Shown here: positions 17,160-26,317 of the stretch, in pieces
How positions within the stretch are numbered: position 1 is the stretch's first letter
Layout: the number at the start of each line of letters is the position of its first letter
Origin: Bifidobacterium asteroides
GTDB lineage: Bacteria > Actinomycetota > Actinomycetes > Actinomycetales > Bifidobacteriaceae
Direction: 5' to 3'
Assembly: GCF_009683175.1 (NCBI RefSeq)
Contig: NZ_WKKW01000001.1
Location: 434,001 to 498,000, forward strand
DNA length: 64,000 nt
Made by a program: the position numbers and the translations under genes
Notes under the pieces: generated by a model
What the model was told of the DNA's origin: nothing
The model's database searches: none
Seen by the model: the letters and a program-made list of their open reading frames with translations, nothing else

Positions 17160-18473
17160 ATGAACGCAACCATGCAGGAACAGCAAACGCTGAAGGAACC
17201 GCCTCCTCTGCACCCTGCGCGCATGCCCCTGATGAGGCCGCACAAGGGCAGGATCCTGTGCGGAGTCTGCAAGGGCGTCAGTTTGCACCTGGGTATCCCC
17301 GTCTTCTGGATACGCCTGGTCATGGTTCTCCTGGCTCCCAAAATGATCACCTGCGTGGTCTACTGCTTTCTTTGGTTGACACTTCCCCAGGGCGATCCCA
17401 CCCAGGCAGTCCAACCGCATGATCCGCGGTCAGCCCCGCTGGCGCCCAGCATCCTTACTGGGCAACCAGGTCAGAAGGAGGATCACAGCATCACCCCCGG
17501 GCGGGTAACCAGACTGCTGGCAGGTCTGGGCATCATCCTCCTGCTGACCGCGGTCATTCTGCTCAGCAGCGGTATGCGCCCCGCCTTTGTCGTCCCCTGC
17601 CTGCTTTTCTGCGCTGGACTGGTCCTGGCCTGGCTGAGGCCGGAGAACCAAGGAACCGGCTACCACCTGCCGGCCCTGATCGGAAGCCTGGCCCTGATCC
17701 TGTCGGCTGCGGTAATCTTCCTGCTGTCCACCCAGGAATTGCATTGGGCCCTGACCTTGATAGTCCTGGCCGGCCTGCTTCTTGTAGGCGTAACCGCAGT
17801 GGTCGTGCCCTGGGTCGGCTCAATCATTAGCCAGCTGGGCGATGAACGCGCCATGAAGGAACGCGAGGAGGAGCGGGCCGATATGGCAGCCCATCTGCAC
17901 GATGGCGTTCTGCAGACCCTGGCCCTGATTCAGCTGCATGCCGACGACCCACATACCGTCTTCACCCTGGCCCGATCCCAGGAGCGCGATCTGCGCAACT
18001 GGCTCTATCAGGAACGCACCCCTTCAGACCGGTCCGTCAGCACCGGACTGAGCCAGATAGCCGCACAGGTGGAGGACGATTCAGGCAAGCCAATCGAGGT
18101 GGTCACCGTGGGCGACGCCATGCCCTGCGCCCAGACCGATGCCCTGCTCAACGCGGCCCGGCAAGCCCTGGTCAATGCCGTCACCCACGGCGGTGAACCC
18201 ATCTCCGTATATTGCGAGGCCCGCAGGAATCAGGTTGAGGTCTACGTGCGCGACCACGGTTCGGGCTTTGATATGGATGCGATTCCAGCTGACCGTATGG
18301 GAATACGCGAGTCCATTATCGGCCGGATTCGTCGGCGGGGCGGCAGGGTCGAAATCGTCTCCCGCCCTGATTGGGGCACCGAGGTCAGGATGCACATGCC
18401 GCTGTCCGAGGCCAGCCAGCATCAGGAGGGCAAGGTCGGTCAGGCCGAAAAAGGGACCGATGCCCAGCAATGA
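17160..18473 (+). CDS. PspC-domain sensor histidine kinase
   Basis: A 437-residue membrane kinase. The N-terminus is a PspC domain (about 26-78: GRILCGVCKGVSLHLGIP, FLWLTLPQG). Four more hydrophobic segments (about 118-222) follow. The HisKA_3-type dimerisation helix carries the probable phospho-accepting His247 in HLHDGVLQTL. The ATPase domain has an N box read as NAVTHGG (Lys replaced by Thr) and a G box DHGSGFD, then MGIRESIIGR. It should phosphorylate the response regulator 100 bases downstream. Having PspC both here and in the divergent gene suggests that the two sense the same envelope state. Confidence 0.88.
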   Translation: MNATMQEQQTLKEPPPLHPARMPLMRPHKGRILCGVCKGVSLHLGIPVFWIRLVMVLLAPKMITCVVYCFLWLTLPQGDPTQAVQPHDPRSAPLAPSILTGQPGQKEDHSITPGRVTRLLAGLGIILLLTAVILLSSGMRPAFVVPCLLFCAGLVLAWLRPENQGTGYHLPALIGSLALILSAAVIFLLSTQELHWALTLIVLAGLLLVGVTAVVVPWVGSIISQLGDERAMKEREEERADMAAHLHDGVLQTLALIQLHADDPHTVFTLARSQERDLRNWLYQERTPSDRSVSTGLSQIAAQVEDDSGKPIEVVTVGDAMPCAQTDALLNAARQALVNAVTHGGEPISVYCEARRNQVEVYVRDHGSGFDMDAIPADRMGIRESIIGRIRRRGGRVEIVSRPDWGTEVRMHMPLSEASQHQEGKVGQAEKGTDAQQ

Positions 18474-18572
18474 TAGGATGCATGGTGAACCATTCATTCA
18501 CAGACGCATGCCGGTCCGATCCCATTCACACTTGAGGACCCTGCGTCGGGAAAGGCGGGCTGAACCACGCCC

Positions 18573-19274
18573 ATGACCACGACTGCAGCAGAGCCCCATC
18601 AAGCCCAGGATGGGTCCGCAAACATTCGCGTAGCCGTCGTCGACGACCATGAGATGTTCCGCACCGGCGTCATCACCACCCTGCAGCCGCATTTTCACAT
18701 CGTGGGTCAGGCGGCGGATGTGGAGTCCTCCATCCTCATGGTCAGGCAGACCCGTCCCGACGTGGTTCTGCTGGATGTGCACGTGCCCGGCGGCCAGGGC
18801 GGCGGAGGTGCCGAAATTCTGAGCCGTTCCCATCCCCTCTCCCCCCAGTCGGTCTTTCTGGCCCTTTCCGTATCCGACTCACCCAGGGACGTGGGTTCGG
18901 TCATCCGTGCCGGAGCCCGTGGTTACGTGACCAAGACCATCTCCGCCAAAGATCTGGTCTCTTCAATCCGCCAGGTGCACGAAGGGTACGCCGTCTTCTC
19001 GCCCAAGCTGGCCGGATTCGTGCTCTCCGCCTTCCAGGAGGACGAGGTCGCAGATGCCGGCCTGGCAGAAGACGACGAACTGGACCGGCTCTCCGCGCGC
19101 GAACAGGAGGTCATGCGCCTGATCGCCCGGGGCTACACCTACCGCGAGGTGGCCTCCGAGCTGTTCATCTCCATAAAGACGGTTGAGACCCACGTCTCCA
19201 ACGTCCTGCGCAAACTTCAGCTGTCCAACCGGACCGAACTGACCCGCTGGGCCGCAGACCGCCGCATCGTCTGA
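18573..19274 (+). CDS. NarL/LuxR-family response regulator
   Basis: A 233-residue two-component regulator. The receiver domain (about 18-135) has the acidic pair D24-D25, phospho-acceptor D68 in VVLLDVHVPGG and conserved K121 in GYVTKTIS. A Gly-rich insertion (GGQGGGG) follows the phosphorylation site. The C-terminal LuxR helix-turn-helix (about 168-230) reads LSAREQEVMRLIARGYTYRE with SIKTVETHVSNVLRKL. It is the cognate partner of the PspC-domain kinase just upstream and probably controls the divergent PspC operon. Confidence 0.93.
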   Translation: MTTTAAEPHQAQDGSANIRVAVVDDHEMFRTGVITTLQPHFHIVGQAADVESSILMVRQTRPDVVLLDVHVPGGQGGGGAEILSRSHPLSPQSVFLALSVSDSPRDVGSVIRAGARGYVTKTISAKDLVSSIRQVHEGYAVFSPKLAGFVLSAFQEDEVADAGLAEDDELDRLSAREQEVMRLIARGYTYREVASELFISIKTVETHVSNVLRKLQLSNRTELTRWAADRRIV

Positions 19275-19282
19275 AAGTCCGC

Positions 19283-20017
19283 TCAGCAGACGATGCCGCG
19301 CTGACGAAGGAGCTGACGCAGACCGCGGATATCATCGGCAACAATCCCATCCATGCCCAGTCGGTCAGTCACAGCAACATGCTCAGGATCCGCATCAACG
19401 AAGATCGTATGCCCGGGGCTGATGGCAAAGCGGCGCAGGGCCAGACGATAGAAGAGCGGATCGGAAAGGTCCATATGCTCCTCGGATGAGATCAGTACAC
19501 CTTTCAGCGCAGAGAGCGGTGAAAGGACCTCGGATGCCGCTTCGATCAGCTGACGGGTCGTTGCCGCCAGGCCCCATAGGGTCAGGCCTGCCCGCCGCAG
19601 ATCCTCCAACAGCTCCGACGCCCCGGGAAGCAGGCCCTTCACTGCCAGGGTGTAGTTTTCCAGACAGACGCGGACCACCCAGGCGACCGCAGGCCCGTGA
19701 GTGGTTTCATAGTCGGCCAGTGCCTGTTGCGGATCCACGCCCAGATTGATCTGCCTGCTGACACAGGCGAAACCCCAAGGGTCCTCCGGGTCCAGCACCA
19801 TATCGATCACCCCGTCAGGGTACTGCCCGACCAGGGCTCTGCGCGGATCCCAATCCACCAAGGTCCCGGGCAACGCGAAGATGATGCTGCCGCCGGGGGC
19901 CGCAGGATCGGGGCGGTCATCGCTGAACCTGTCGTTGCCGGAGAAATCATAACCAGACATGTCACTCGAGATGTCTTGACCCGATTCCTTCCGGAACTCC
20001 TGATGCTGCCTTGCCAT
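19283..20017 (-). CDS. HAD-fold protein lacking catalytic residues
   Basis: A 244-residue protein with the overall pattern of a HAD hydrolase (the YihX/epoxide-hydrolase-like branch). The catalytic DxD motif is replaced: where FDLDGTL is expected it reads IFALPGTLVDWDP, with Ala48 and Pro50 in place of both aspartates. The motif III lysine region reads DLSDPLFYRLA instead of KPDP, and motif IV reads FVDADPEHV instead of FIDDxxEN. The reading frame is intact and the fold-forming hydrophobic pattern is kept. It is likely catalytically dead and may bind a ligand or protein. The start ATG has only a weak ribosome binding site, and the first 40 residues are unconserved. Confidence 0.7.
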   Translation of the reverse strand: MARQHQEFRKESGQDISSDMSGYDFSGNDRFSDDRPDPAAPGGSIIFALPGTLVDWDPRRALVGQYPDGVIDMVLDPEDPWGFACVSRQINLGVDPQQALADYETTHGPAVAWVVRVCLENYTLAVKGLLPGASELLEDLRRAGLTLWGLAATTRQLIEAASEVLSPLSALKGVLISSEEHMDLSDPLFYRLALRRFAISPGHTIFVDADPEHVAVTDRLGMDGIVADDIRGLRQLLRQRGIVC

Positions 20018-20163
20018 GCCCCCAGACTAGGCATCCGAACCTACAACGTGGTCAATCACCAGGCGAAGGTCATGCATGGATATATTGAAGCCAGCCATGG
20101 TCTAATCTTATGTTTTGCAACCTGCCCTGGGCGGAAGTCCCGCCCGGTACGAAAGGAGCCGTC

Positions 20164-20775
20164 ATGCGTCGGCTGCTGCTCACATCCTCATTCTCCGCTA
20201 CCGCTGACAGGTTGCCCGCCTTCCTTGAGGACTCGCCCAAGAATCGTACGGTGGCCTTCATTCCCACGGCCAACCTCCCACAGCGTTCGGATGGTTATGT
20301 CCAAGAAGCTCGCAAGGCATTCACTGACATGGGCTGCAGGATCGACGACCTGGAAGTCTCGACCGCCGATCTGGAGACCATACGCCGAAGCCTGGAGGAG
20401 GACGACCTAATCTACCTGTCCGGCGGTAACACCTTCTTCCTGCTGCAGGAGCTGCGTCGCTCAGGCGCTGCGGATCTGATCAGACAGCAGGTGAATCAGG
20501 GCAAACCCTACATCGGCGAATCGGCTGGCGCTGTGGTGACCGGTCCCGATATCGGCTTCCTGGATGCCATGGATCCGCGCTCGGCCGCCCCGGATCTGGA
20601 CACCACCGCCGGACTGGGTCTGGTGGGCTTCCGCATCCTCCCCCACCTGGATTCCGAGCCCTTCGCCGAGGTAACCAGGAAAATTATGGACCGCTACAAC
20701 GATGATGGACCCATGGTGGCCATCAGCAACAGCCAGGCCGTGGCAGTCCACGGGCAGTGCCTGACCATCCTTTAG
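20164..20775 (+). CDS. Peptidase E-like S51 family protein
   Basis: A 203-residue cytosolic protein of the S51 family (class I glutamine-amidotransferase-like fold), whose best known member, peptidase E, cleaves Asp-X dipeptides. The nucleophile elbow IGESAGAVV gives Ser120; LSGGNTFFLLQEL and the later PHLDSE segment are also typical. AAAGGAG six bases before the ATG at 20164 sets the start. It is divergent from the HAD-like gene and convergent with the CLC gene. Many members of this branch are uncharacterised, so the peptide substrate is unproven. Confidence 0.85.
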   Translation: MRRLLLTSSFSATADRLPAFLEDSPKNRTVAFIPTANLPQRSDGYVQEARKAFTDMGCRIDDLEVSTADLETIRRSLEEDDLIYLSGGNTFFLLQELRRSGAADLIRQQVNQGKPYIGESAGAVVTGPDIGFLDAMDPRSAAPDLDTTAGLGLVGFRILPHLDSEPFAEVTRKIMDRYNDDGPMVAISNSQAVAVHGQCLTIL

Positions 20776-20802
20776 AGAAAACACCAGTTGGAAAAGCACC
20801 CC

Positions 20803-22362
20803 TCAGCGACAGAGGCCTTCCATGACCTGACGGGCCTGGTCCAGGCGATCACCCGGACAGAGCAGGATGACACCGTCTCCTGCGAGCAGTCGCAGATCAC
20901 CAGCGGGAATCAGCCGATGCTCGCCCCTGCGCAGACCGACAACGGCGCATCCGTGCGGCCAGGGAACCTGTCCCAGCAGACGACCAGCCGCCGGGCTGCC
21001 ATGCTCTATGGGAAACTCGACAGTCACCCTGTCAGGGGCCTGGTCATCGGGAGCATGCCCTCGACGGTAACGCTCCAGAAGAGCCTCGTAAATAGGCTCG
21101 ACATGCAACAAATCGGACACCATCAGAGCAGTAAAAGCGCACAGGGCCACGGGGAGCATGTGAACCAAGGAGCCAGACATCTCCACTGTCAGCAGGATGG
21201 AGGTTATGGGGGCCTTGACCGAGGCCGTCAGGGTGCCAGCCATGGCACAGACCGCGCAGACCGGAATGATTCGAACGGGCATTCCCAGGGCGGCCGCACC
21301 CATCCCGCACAGGGACCCGGTCAGCGTACCGACAGCCAGAATGGGCATGAAGATGCCACCAGGGGCGCCACTGCCGAAGGAAGTGGCCGTAAAGAGCATC
21401 TTGACCAGGAGCAGGACCAGCAGGTTGACGGCCACCGACCAAGCCACCTCGCGAACGCCTTCCGCCTTGCCGATCAGGTCCTCGCCGCCACCCAGGACGG
21501 CAGGCAGCATCAATCCGACCGGCAGGGCCAGGAAGAGGGAGATCACCGGCCCCAGTTTCGAGGACAGATGGCTGTAAAGGCTCTGTGCACCCAGCAACAG
21601 ACGGTTCATGGCAGCTCCCACCAGGCCGGCCACCAACCCAAGGGGGATCATCAGCAGATACTGGGCGATGGTCAGCTGGGGCATAGCGGTGAAGTCCAGG
21701 ACCGGGCGCAGGCCGAAGCGGTTCTTGGCGATGAAATCAGCACTCAGGCAGGCCATGGCCGCCGAAAGAAGAATCATGGGAGAAAAAGACCTGTGGATCT
21801 CCTCCAGGGCGAAGACCATCCCCGACAGGGGCGCGTTGAATGCCGCAGACAGACCGGCAGCCGCGCCAGAGGTAACCAGGCAGGTCTCCTCCACACGGTC
21901 TCGGCGCAATCCTCGGGAAACTAGCTGGGAACCGGCCGCGCCGATCTCCACCGAGGGCCCTTCGCGTCCCAGAGACAGGCCGAACATGCCGCAGGCCAGA
22001 CCGCCCAGGAACCGTACGCCCAGCACAGGCAGGGCAGGCATGCGCATGCCGTGGATGACCACTCCCTCCACCTGCGGAATGCCGGAGCCCGAGGCCATAG
22101 GAACCCGGCGGACCATCCAGGCCAAGGCCAGTCCTACCAGCAGGGCGGCCAGCAGCCAAGGAAGAATCATCAGGGTCTGGTCACGCATCTGCGCGTAGGC
22201 CCATCGAGCGAACCTTGTGCCATAACCGATGCCCTGCCGGTAGAGCACCACCAGTACTCCCACCAGCAGTCCGCAACAGGCGGCCCTGAACGCCACCAGC
22301 CACCGGCTGGCTCGACCCGATCTGGTCGCCTGCAGCTGGTCGGAAGGATGGGTCTGATCCAT
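20803..22362 (-). CDS. CLC-type chloride/proton antiporter with RCK_C domain
   Basis: A 519-residue membrane transporter. The CLC hallmarks are GSGIPQ (anion site), GREGPSVEIG with gating Glu134, the proton-path Glu188 in FALEEIHRSF and GSGAPGGIFMP. Retention of both glutamates indicates an H+-coupled antiporter rather than a channel. After about residue 440 a cytosolic TrkA-C/RCK_C-like domain (VTVEFPIEHGSPAAGRLLG) is fused, which may bind a ligand. The ATG at 22362 is preferred; the frame extends 72 residues further upstream with a Cys-rich segment that has no homology. Likely roles are acid resistance or fluoride/chloride balance. Confidence 0.9.
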   Translation of the reverse strand: MDQTHPSDQLQATRSGRASRWLVAFRAACCGLLVGVLVVLYRQGIGYGTRFARWAYAQMRDQTLMILPWLLAALLVGLALAWMVRRVPMASGSGIPQVEGVVIHGMRMPALPVLGVRFLGGLACGMFGLSLGREGPSVEIGAAGSQLVSRGLRRDRVEETCLVTSGAAAGLSAAFNAPLSGMVFALEEIHRSFSPMILLSAAMACLSADFIAKNRFGLRPVLDFTAMPQLTIAQYLLMIPLGLVAGLVGAAMNRLLLGAQSLYSHLSSKLGPVISLFLALPVGLMLPAVLGGGEDLIGKAEGVREVAWSVAVNLLVLLLVKMLFTATSFGSGAPGGIFMPILAVGTLTGSLCGMGAAALGMPVRIIPVCAVCAMAGTLTASVKAPITSILLTVEMSGSLVHMLPVALCAFTALMVSDLLHVEPIYEALLERYRRGHAPDDQAPDRVTVEFPIEHGSPAAGRLLGQVPWPHGCAVVGLRRGEHRLIPAGDLRLLAGDGVILLCPGDRLDQARQVMEGLCR

Positions 22363-22492
22363 CTCATCTGCCGATGGCCCTTTTCTCCAAGACAGATTCA
22401 GCCTCACCGGCCTGCTCCTTCCCTCCTTCGCGCACAACGGTTTCCAGCATCCCCCAAGGCAGAGACCAGGAGCAATGGCTGAGTCGACGACT

Positions 22493-23092
22493 TCAGCTCT
22501 CAGAGAGTATGAACACCCGGGATACCAGCTTCCGAACAAGATCCGGCAGGCAGGAGCCGGGCAAGCAGACGGACACATCGTCAGAGCCCAACGGCAGTGC
22601 TGTCTGTTCGTCTGTTGCCGTCAGATTACCGTCCAGGACGACGGTGTCCACCTGGCCGCGATGGCCCACAAGATCAAGCAGCGAGACCCGACCCGGCACC
22701 GTATCCAGACACTGGCGCAGGGTGGCAGCCGAGGCCATGTGCAGCCTCCGGCATCCGACCACTTCTCGCACCTGGCGCAGATCAGGCCGCTCTATGCCCT
22801 TGGCCACCAGAAGTATCAGCAGACCTCCAGCATCCTCCAGCAGCAGGAACTTGGAGAGGTTTTCTATAGAAATCCCCAGCAGGTCAGCAATGCCCAGCTC
22901 CATGCCCTGGTCAATGGTGTCCAAGGGCGGGTGTTGAGCGACTCGCCAATTTGTTCTCAAACCATCCAGAAGCTCTCGCACCGGCTGGGGAACCATCCTG
23001 TCCCCCGAGCCTAATGATCCCTTATCCATACCGGCTGAGGCGTCAAGCTCTGCTCTGGCTGCAGGATCGGTGCTGCCATTGCCTGGTCTCAT
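22493..23092 (-). CDS. YbaK/ProX-type aminoacyl-tRNA deacylase
   Basis: A 199-residue cytosolic protein of the YbaK/ProX editing family, which hydrolyses mischarged tRNA (Ala-tRNA-Pro for ProX, Cys-tRNA-Pro for YbaK). The matching core includes AQHPPLDTID, then LSKFLLLEDAGG, REVVGCRRLHMASAATL, VPGRVSLLDLVG and a VVLDGNL strand. GAGG precedes the ATG. It has an unconserved N-terminal tail of about 35 residues. It lies ten bases after the small membrane-protein gene upstream and 130 bases before the CLC start. Confidence 0.75.
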   Translation of the reverse strand: MRPGNGSTDPAARAELDASAGMDKGSLGSGDRMVPQPVRELLDGLRTNWRVAQHPPLDTIDQGMELGIADLLGISIENLSKFLLLEDAGGLLILLVAKGIERPDLRQVREVVGCRRLHMASAATLRQCLDTVPGRVSLLDLVGHRGQVDTVVLDGNLTATDEQTALPLGSDDVSVCLPGSCLPDLVRKLVSRVFILSES

Positions 23093-23102
23093 GGACGCCT
23101 CG

Positions 23103-23600
23103 TCAGTCGTTAGCCACCTCTGAGTCGGGCTTCAGCTCCTTCTCCTTCTGGCCTATCCGCTTCCTGTCTATGCGGTAGTAAGCATTGAAGAGACCGCCGG
23201 AGGTCAGTAGAACGATCAGAAGGACCAGCAGCCATATGTTCTCTTTGGCCTCGTATGTCTCAAGCAATTCATAAGAGGAGGAGATCATCTTCAACCAACC
23301 TGCAACTGACACGAAGTACCAGGCAGTCGCCTGGTCAAGGAAGCTCAGCGCCCGTCGCCGTTCTGATCGGGTCCTGGTGGCCTGACGGAGAATTTCGTGC
23401 CCGCGTTTGCGCTCCAAGTGGATCTTGACGATGGGGGCCAGCCACCACCAGGGCGAGACCTCATCCCAATTCTTGCTGAGCTGATCAAAGTCGTCCAGGA
23501 GCTCCTGATATTCCTGCAGCTCCATCAGCCCCTGGAAGAGTGGGAATGTGAAAAGCAACCAATCCCCGATCAGAGAGACAATGGCGATGAATTGATCCAC
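23103..23600 (-). CDS. Hypothetical membrane protein
   Basis: A 165-residue protein of unrecognised family. A hydrophobic N-terminal helix (about 3-25) comes first, then a charged helical middle with several Trp residues (WWWLAP). One or two further hydrophobic segments follow near 95-110 and 122-143, with a Lys-rich tail last. The GTG at 23600 is chosen because AAAGG lies seven bases upstream; another GTG at 23630 has no such site. It is ten bases upstream of the ProX-type gene, so the two are probably cotranscribed. No function is proposed. Confidence 0.6.
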   Translation of the reverse strand: MDQFIAIVSLIGDWLLFTFPLFQGLMELQEYQELLDDFDQLSKNWDEVSPWWWLAPIVKIHLERKRGHEILRQATRTRSERRRALSFLDQATAWYFVSVAGWLKMISSSYELLETYEAKENIWLLVLLIVLLTSGGLFNAYYRIDRKRIGQKEKELKPDSEVAND

Positions 23601-23751
23601 GACCCGACCTTTCCCTTGCAGAGTCGGCACCCAAGGGTCGGCTCGCGTGATTAAGCATGGCTACCATCCATCATTGTAGACACCAGGTTCCAGCCCAAAC
23701 CGCTCTGCAATCGCTGACCTCAGGACTGCAAGCATAGGATTCCAGCAAATA

Positions 23752-23782
23752 CAAAAATGCCCCGGATATGGCTCCGGGGCAT
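23752..23782 (-). terminator. Terminator of tRNA-Ser(TGA)
   Basis: ATGCCCCGGA (23757-23766) pairs perfectly with TCCGGGGCAT (23773-23782). Read on the minus strand the stem is followed by five Ts. Confidence 0.85.
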
Positions 23783-23790
23783 CGACCAAG

Positions 23791-23875
23791 CGGACAGGGC
23801 GGGATTCGAACCCGCGGTGGCTTGCGCCACAACGGTTTTCAAGACCGTCTCTTTCGGCCGCTCAGACACCTGTCC
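23791..23875 (-). tRNA. tRNA-Ser (anticodon TGA)
   Basis: An 85-base class II tRNA. The acceptor stem GGACAGG pairs with CCTGTCC with discriminator G. The anticodon stem ACGGT/ACCGT encloses CTTGAAA, giving anticodon TGA. A long variable arm (TGTGGCGCAAGCCACC region) and a T arm with GGTTCGAAT are present. It lies directly downstream of serS on the same strand. Confidence 0.97.
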
Positions 23876-23968
23876 AAAAGACGTGCCAATCAGACACGTC
23901 ACTCATCATACGACATCAAGGTTGGTCCAACCACCAACGGAATGTCGGTTGCTTCCAACAGAAGCGGC

Positions 23969-25255
23969 TCAGGCCTCCCAGGTCTTGGGCTCGATGACCT
24001 CCTTGCCGCCCACATAGGAGCGCATGGCTTCAGGGATGACGATAGAGCCGTCGGCGTTCTGATGGTTCTCCAGGATGGCGACCAACCAGCGGGTGGTGGC
24101 CAGGGTCCCGTTCAGGGTGCTGACAGGACGCGTAGAGCCGTCCTCCAGCCGCTCGCGCTCGTTGAGACGGCGGGCCTGGTACTCGGTGCAGTTGGAGGTT
24201 GACGTCAGCTCGCGGTAGCGACCCTGGGTGGGCACCCAGGCCTCGCAGTCGAACTTGCGCGCAGCCGAGGATCCCAGGTCTCCTGCAGCGGTGTCAATGA
24301 TCCGATAGGGCACGTCCACCTTGGCCAGCATCTCCTGCTCCATGGCCAGCAGCTGCTGGTGCTGGTCGCGGGAATCCTCCTGCTTGCAGTAGACGAACAT
24401 CTCCACCTTGTCGAACTGGTGGACGCGGATGATGCCCATGGTGTCCTTGCCGGCGGAGCCGGCCTCTCGCCTGTAGCAGCTGGACCAGCCGCAGTAGCGC
24501 AGCGGACCCTTGCTCAGGTCCAGAATCTCGTCCTCGTGCATGCCGGCCAGGGAGACCTCGGAGGTGCCCACCAGATACTGGTCGTCGGGCTCACGCAGGC
24601 GATAGATCTCGTCGGCATGGGCATTCAGGAAGCCGGTGCCGGCCATGACCTCAGGCCGGACCAAGGTGGGCGTAATGGTAGGAATGAATCCATGCTCCAT
24701 GGCCTGGTCCACGGCCATGGTCAGCATGGCGATCTCCAGCCGGGCCACATCCCCGCGCAGGAAGTAGAAGCGGGATCCGGAAACCTTGACGCCCCTGCGC
24801 ATATCGATGCCGGCCACGCCCACGCCCAGGTCCAGGTGGTTCTTGGGTTCGAAGCCCTCCTTGGCGAAGTCGCGCGGAGTGCCGATCTTCTTGACCACCA
24901 CGTAGTCGTCCTCGCCACCCTCGGGAGCCTCGGGCTCCACTACGTTGCTGAACTTCCACATCAAATCGGTGTACTTGGCGTTGGCCTCGTCTGAGGTTGC
25001 CTTGCTGGCGTTCACCTTGTCCGACAGGCTCTTGGTCCGGGCCAGAAGGTCGGCTTTCTCATCAGGAGAGGCCGAGCCCATGCGCTTACCGAGCGACTTC
25101 TGCTCGGCCCTGTAGCTCTCGTAATCCTTGAGCGCAGCCCTGCGCTCGCTGTCCGCCTTCAGCACTTCGTCGACGAGTTCGACCGATTCGCCGCGTTTGC
25201 GCTGTGATTCACGGACAACATCCGGATGTTCCTGAATGAACCTGATATCTAACAT
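23969..25255 (-). CDS. serS: Seryl-tRNA synthetase
   Basis: A 428-residue class II synthetase that charges tRNA-Ser. An N-terminal antiparallel coiled coil (about 25-105) grips the long variable arm of tRNA-Ser. The catalytic domain follows, with motif 2 as [22 protein letters not shown]-like residues (about 260-282) and motif 3 near [16 protein letters not shown]. Length and domain order are standard. The upstream region lacks a clear ribosome binding site, so the mRNA may be leaderless or weakly initiated. It sits between the L-serine dehydratase genes and a tRNA-Ser gene. Confidence 0.96.
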   Translation of the reverse strand: MLDIRFIQEHPDVVRESQRKRGESVELVDEVLKADSERRAALKDYESYRAEQKSLGKRMGSASPDEKADLLARTKSLSDKVNASKATSDEANAKYTDLMWKFSNVVEPEAPEGGEDDYVVVKKIGTPRDFAKEGFEPKNHLDLGVGVAGIDMRRGVKVSGSRFYFLRGDVARLEIAMLTMAVDQAMEHGFIPTITPTLVRPEVMAGTGFLNAHADEIYRLREPDDQYLVGTSEVSLAGMHEDEILDLSKGPLRYCGWSSCYRREAGSAGKDTMGIIRVHQFDKVEMFVYCKQEDSRDQHQQLLAMEQEMLAKVDVPYRIIDTAAGDLGSSAARKFDCEAWVPTQGRYRELTSTSNCTEYQARRLNERERLEDGSTRPVSTLNGTLATTRWLVAILENHQNADGSIVIPEAMRSYVGGKEVIEPKTWEA

Positions 25256-25429
25256 ATCTGAATTCTATGACTTTCAGGGGACACGAAAACCGGCCCCGCA
25301 CACCTCTTTCCGAGCCTTATGACCTCTGCCGCAACCGGCCTGGCCACCGCGGACCAGTCAGGAAGAGCAACCACGGCGAGAAGGCGAGCGGGGGAGCCAT
25401 CCGTCCCTTATATATGCGCCTGCCCCGCA

Positions 25430-26305
25430 TCACTTGCCAAATACAGTCCTGCGGAACCGTTTGCCGGTGGGAGTGCCCGCCAGCCCGCCGATGCCGGTCT
25501 CCCTCAGTGATGAGGGCATGCTCTCGCCTATGGACTTCATGGCTGCGATGACCTCATCGGGCGGAATCCTGCTGACGCCGCCCGATAAGGCGATGTCAGC
25601 AGCAATCAAAGCGTTGGCGGTTCCGATGGCGTTGCGATTTACGCAAGGCACCTCCACCAGGCCAGCCACGGGATCGCAGACAAGGCCCAGCAGATTGCTC
25701 ATGGCTATGGCAAAAGCCTGGGCGCAGGCATCAGGATCGCCCCCTGCGCCCTCAACCGCTGCAGCGGCAGCCATGCCGGATGCGCTGCCCACCTCGGCCT
25801 GACAGCCGCCTGTAGCTCCGGAGATCATCGCCTTGTTGGCCGTAACCAGTCCAAAAGCCCCTGCAGTGAACAGGCAGCGGATCAGCCCATCGTCATCCAG
25901 CCCCAGTCGGTTCCTGAGCACGGTGAGCACTCCGGGCAGGGTCCCGGAGGAGCCGGCAGTAGGCGTCGCGCAGATGATGCCCATGGCCGCATTGACCTCA
26001 TTGGTAGCCATAGCGGCCTCAACGGCCTGCAGGATGGCATCGCCGCTCAGGCTGGTTCGTGTCTTCCGGTAATGCTCCAGCAGGGCCGCCTGACCACCAC
26101 TCAGCCCAGTCTTGGAGAACACGCCATCGCCCTGGGATCCCCTGGCCACGGCGGCCTGCATGACATGCAGGTTCTTGGCCATTCTTGCCCAGATATGTTC
26201 ACGGGTCTGATGCGAACGCCGCACCTCCTCGTCGATGGCCACCTCAGATATCGACGAGCCGCGCTCTTCGGCCATACTCACAAGTTCAGCGATTGAAGTG
26301 AACAT
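25430..26305 (-). CDS. sdaAA: L-serine dehydratase, iron-sulfur alpha subunit
   Basis: A 291-residue catalytic subunit of the oxygen-labile [4Fe-4S] L-serine dehydratase, which converts L-serine to pyruvate and ammonia. The proposed cluster cysteines are C112 (ICATPTAG), C168 (GATGGCQAE) and C210 (LVCDPVAG). Glycine-rich SSGTLPG and GSASGMAAAAA segments are also typical. AGGAGG precedes the ATG. It starts 12 bases after the beta-subunit gene, which is the usual arrangement for the split Bacillus-type enzyme. serS follows 174 bases downstream. Confidence 0.93.
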   Translation of the reverse strand: MFTSIAELVSMAEERGSSISEVAIDEEVRRSHQTREHIWARMAKNLHVMQAAVARGSQGDGVFSKTGLSGGQAALLEHYRKTRTSLSGDAILQAVEAAMATNEVNAAMGIICATPTAGSSGTLPGVLTVLRNRLGLDDDGLIRCLFTAGAFGLVTANKAMISGATGGCQAEVGSASGMAAAAAVEGAGGDPDACAQAFAIAMSNLLGLVCDPVAGLVEVPCVNRNAIGTANALIAADIALSGGVSRIPPDEVIAAMKSIGESMPSSLRETGIGGLAGTPTGKRFRRTVFGK

Positions 26306-26317
26306 GCGCCATGCCTC

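Noticed and set aside
20803-22578. Longer start for the CLC protein at 22578
   Set aside because: The extra 72 residues are Cys/Pro-rich without homology; the protein fits the family from the ATG at 22362.
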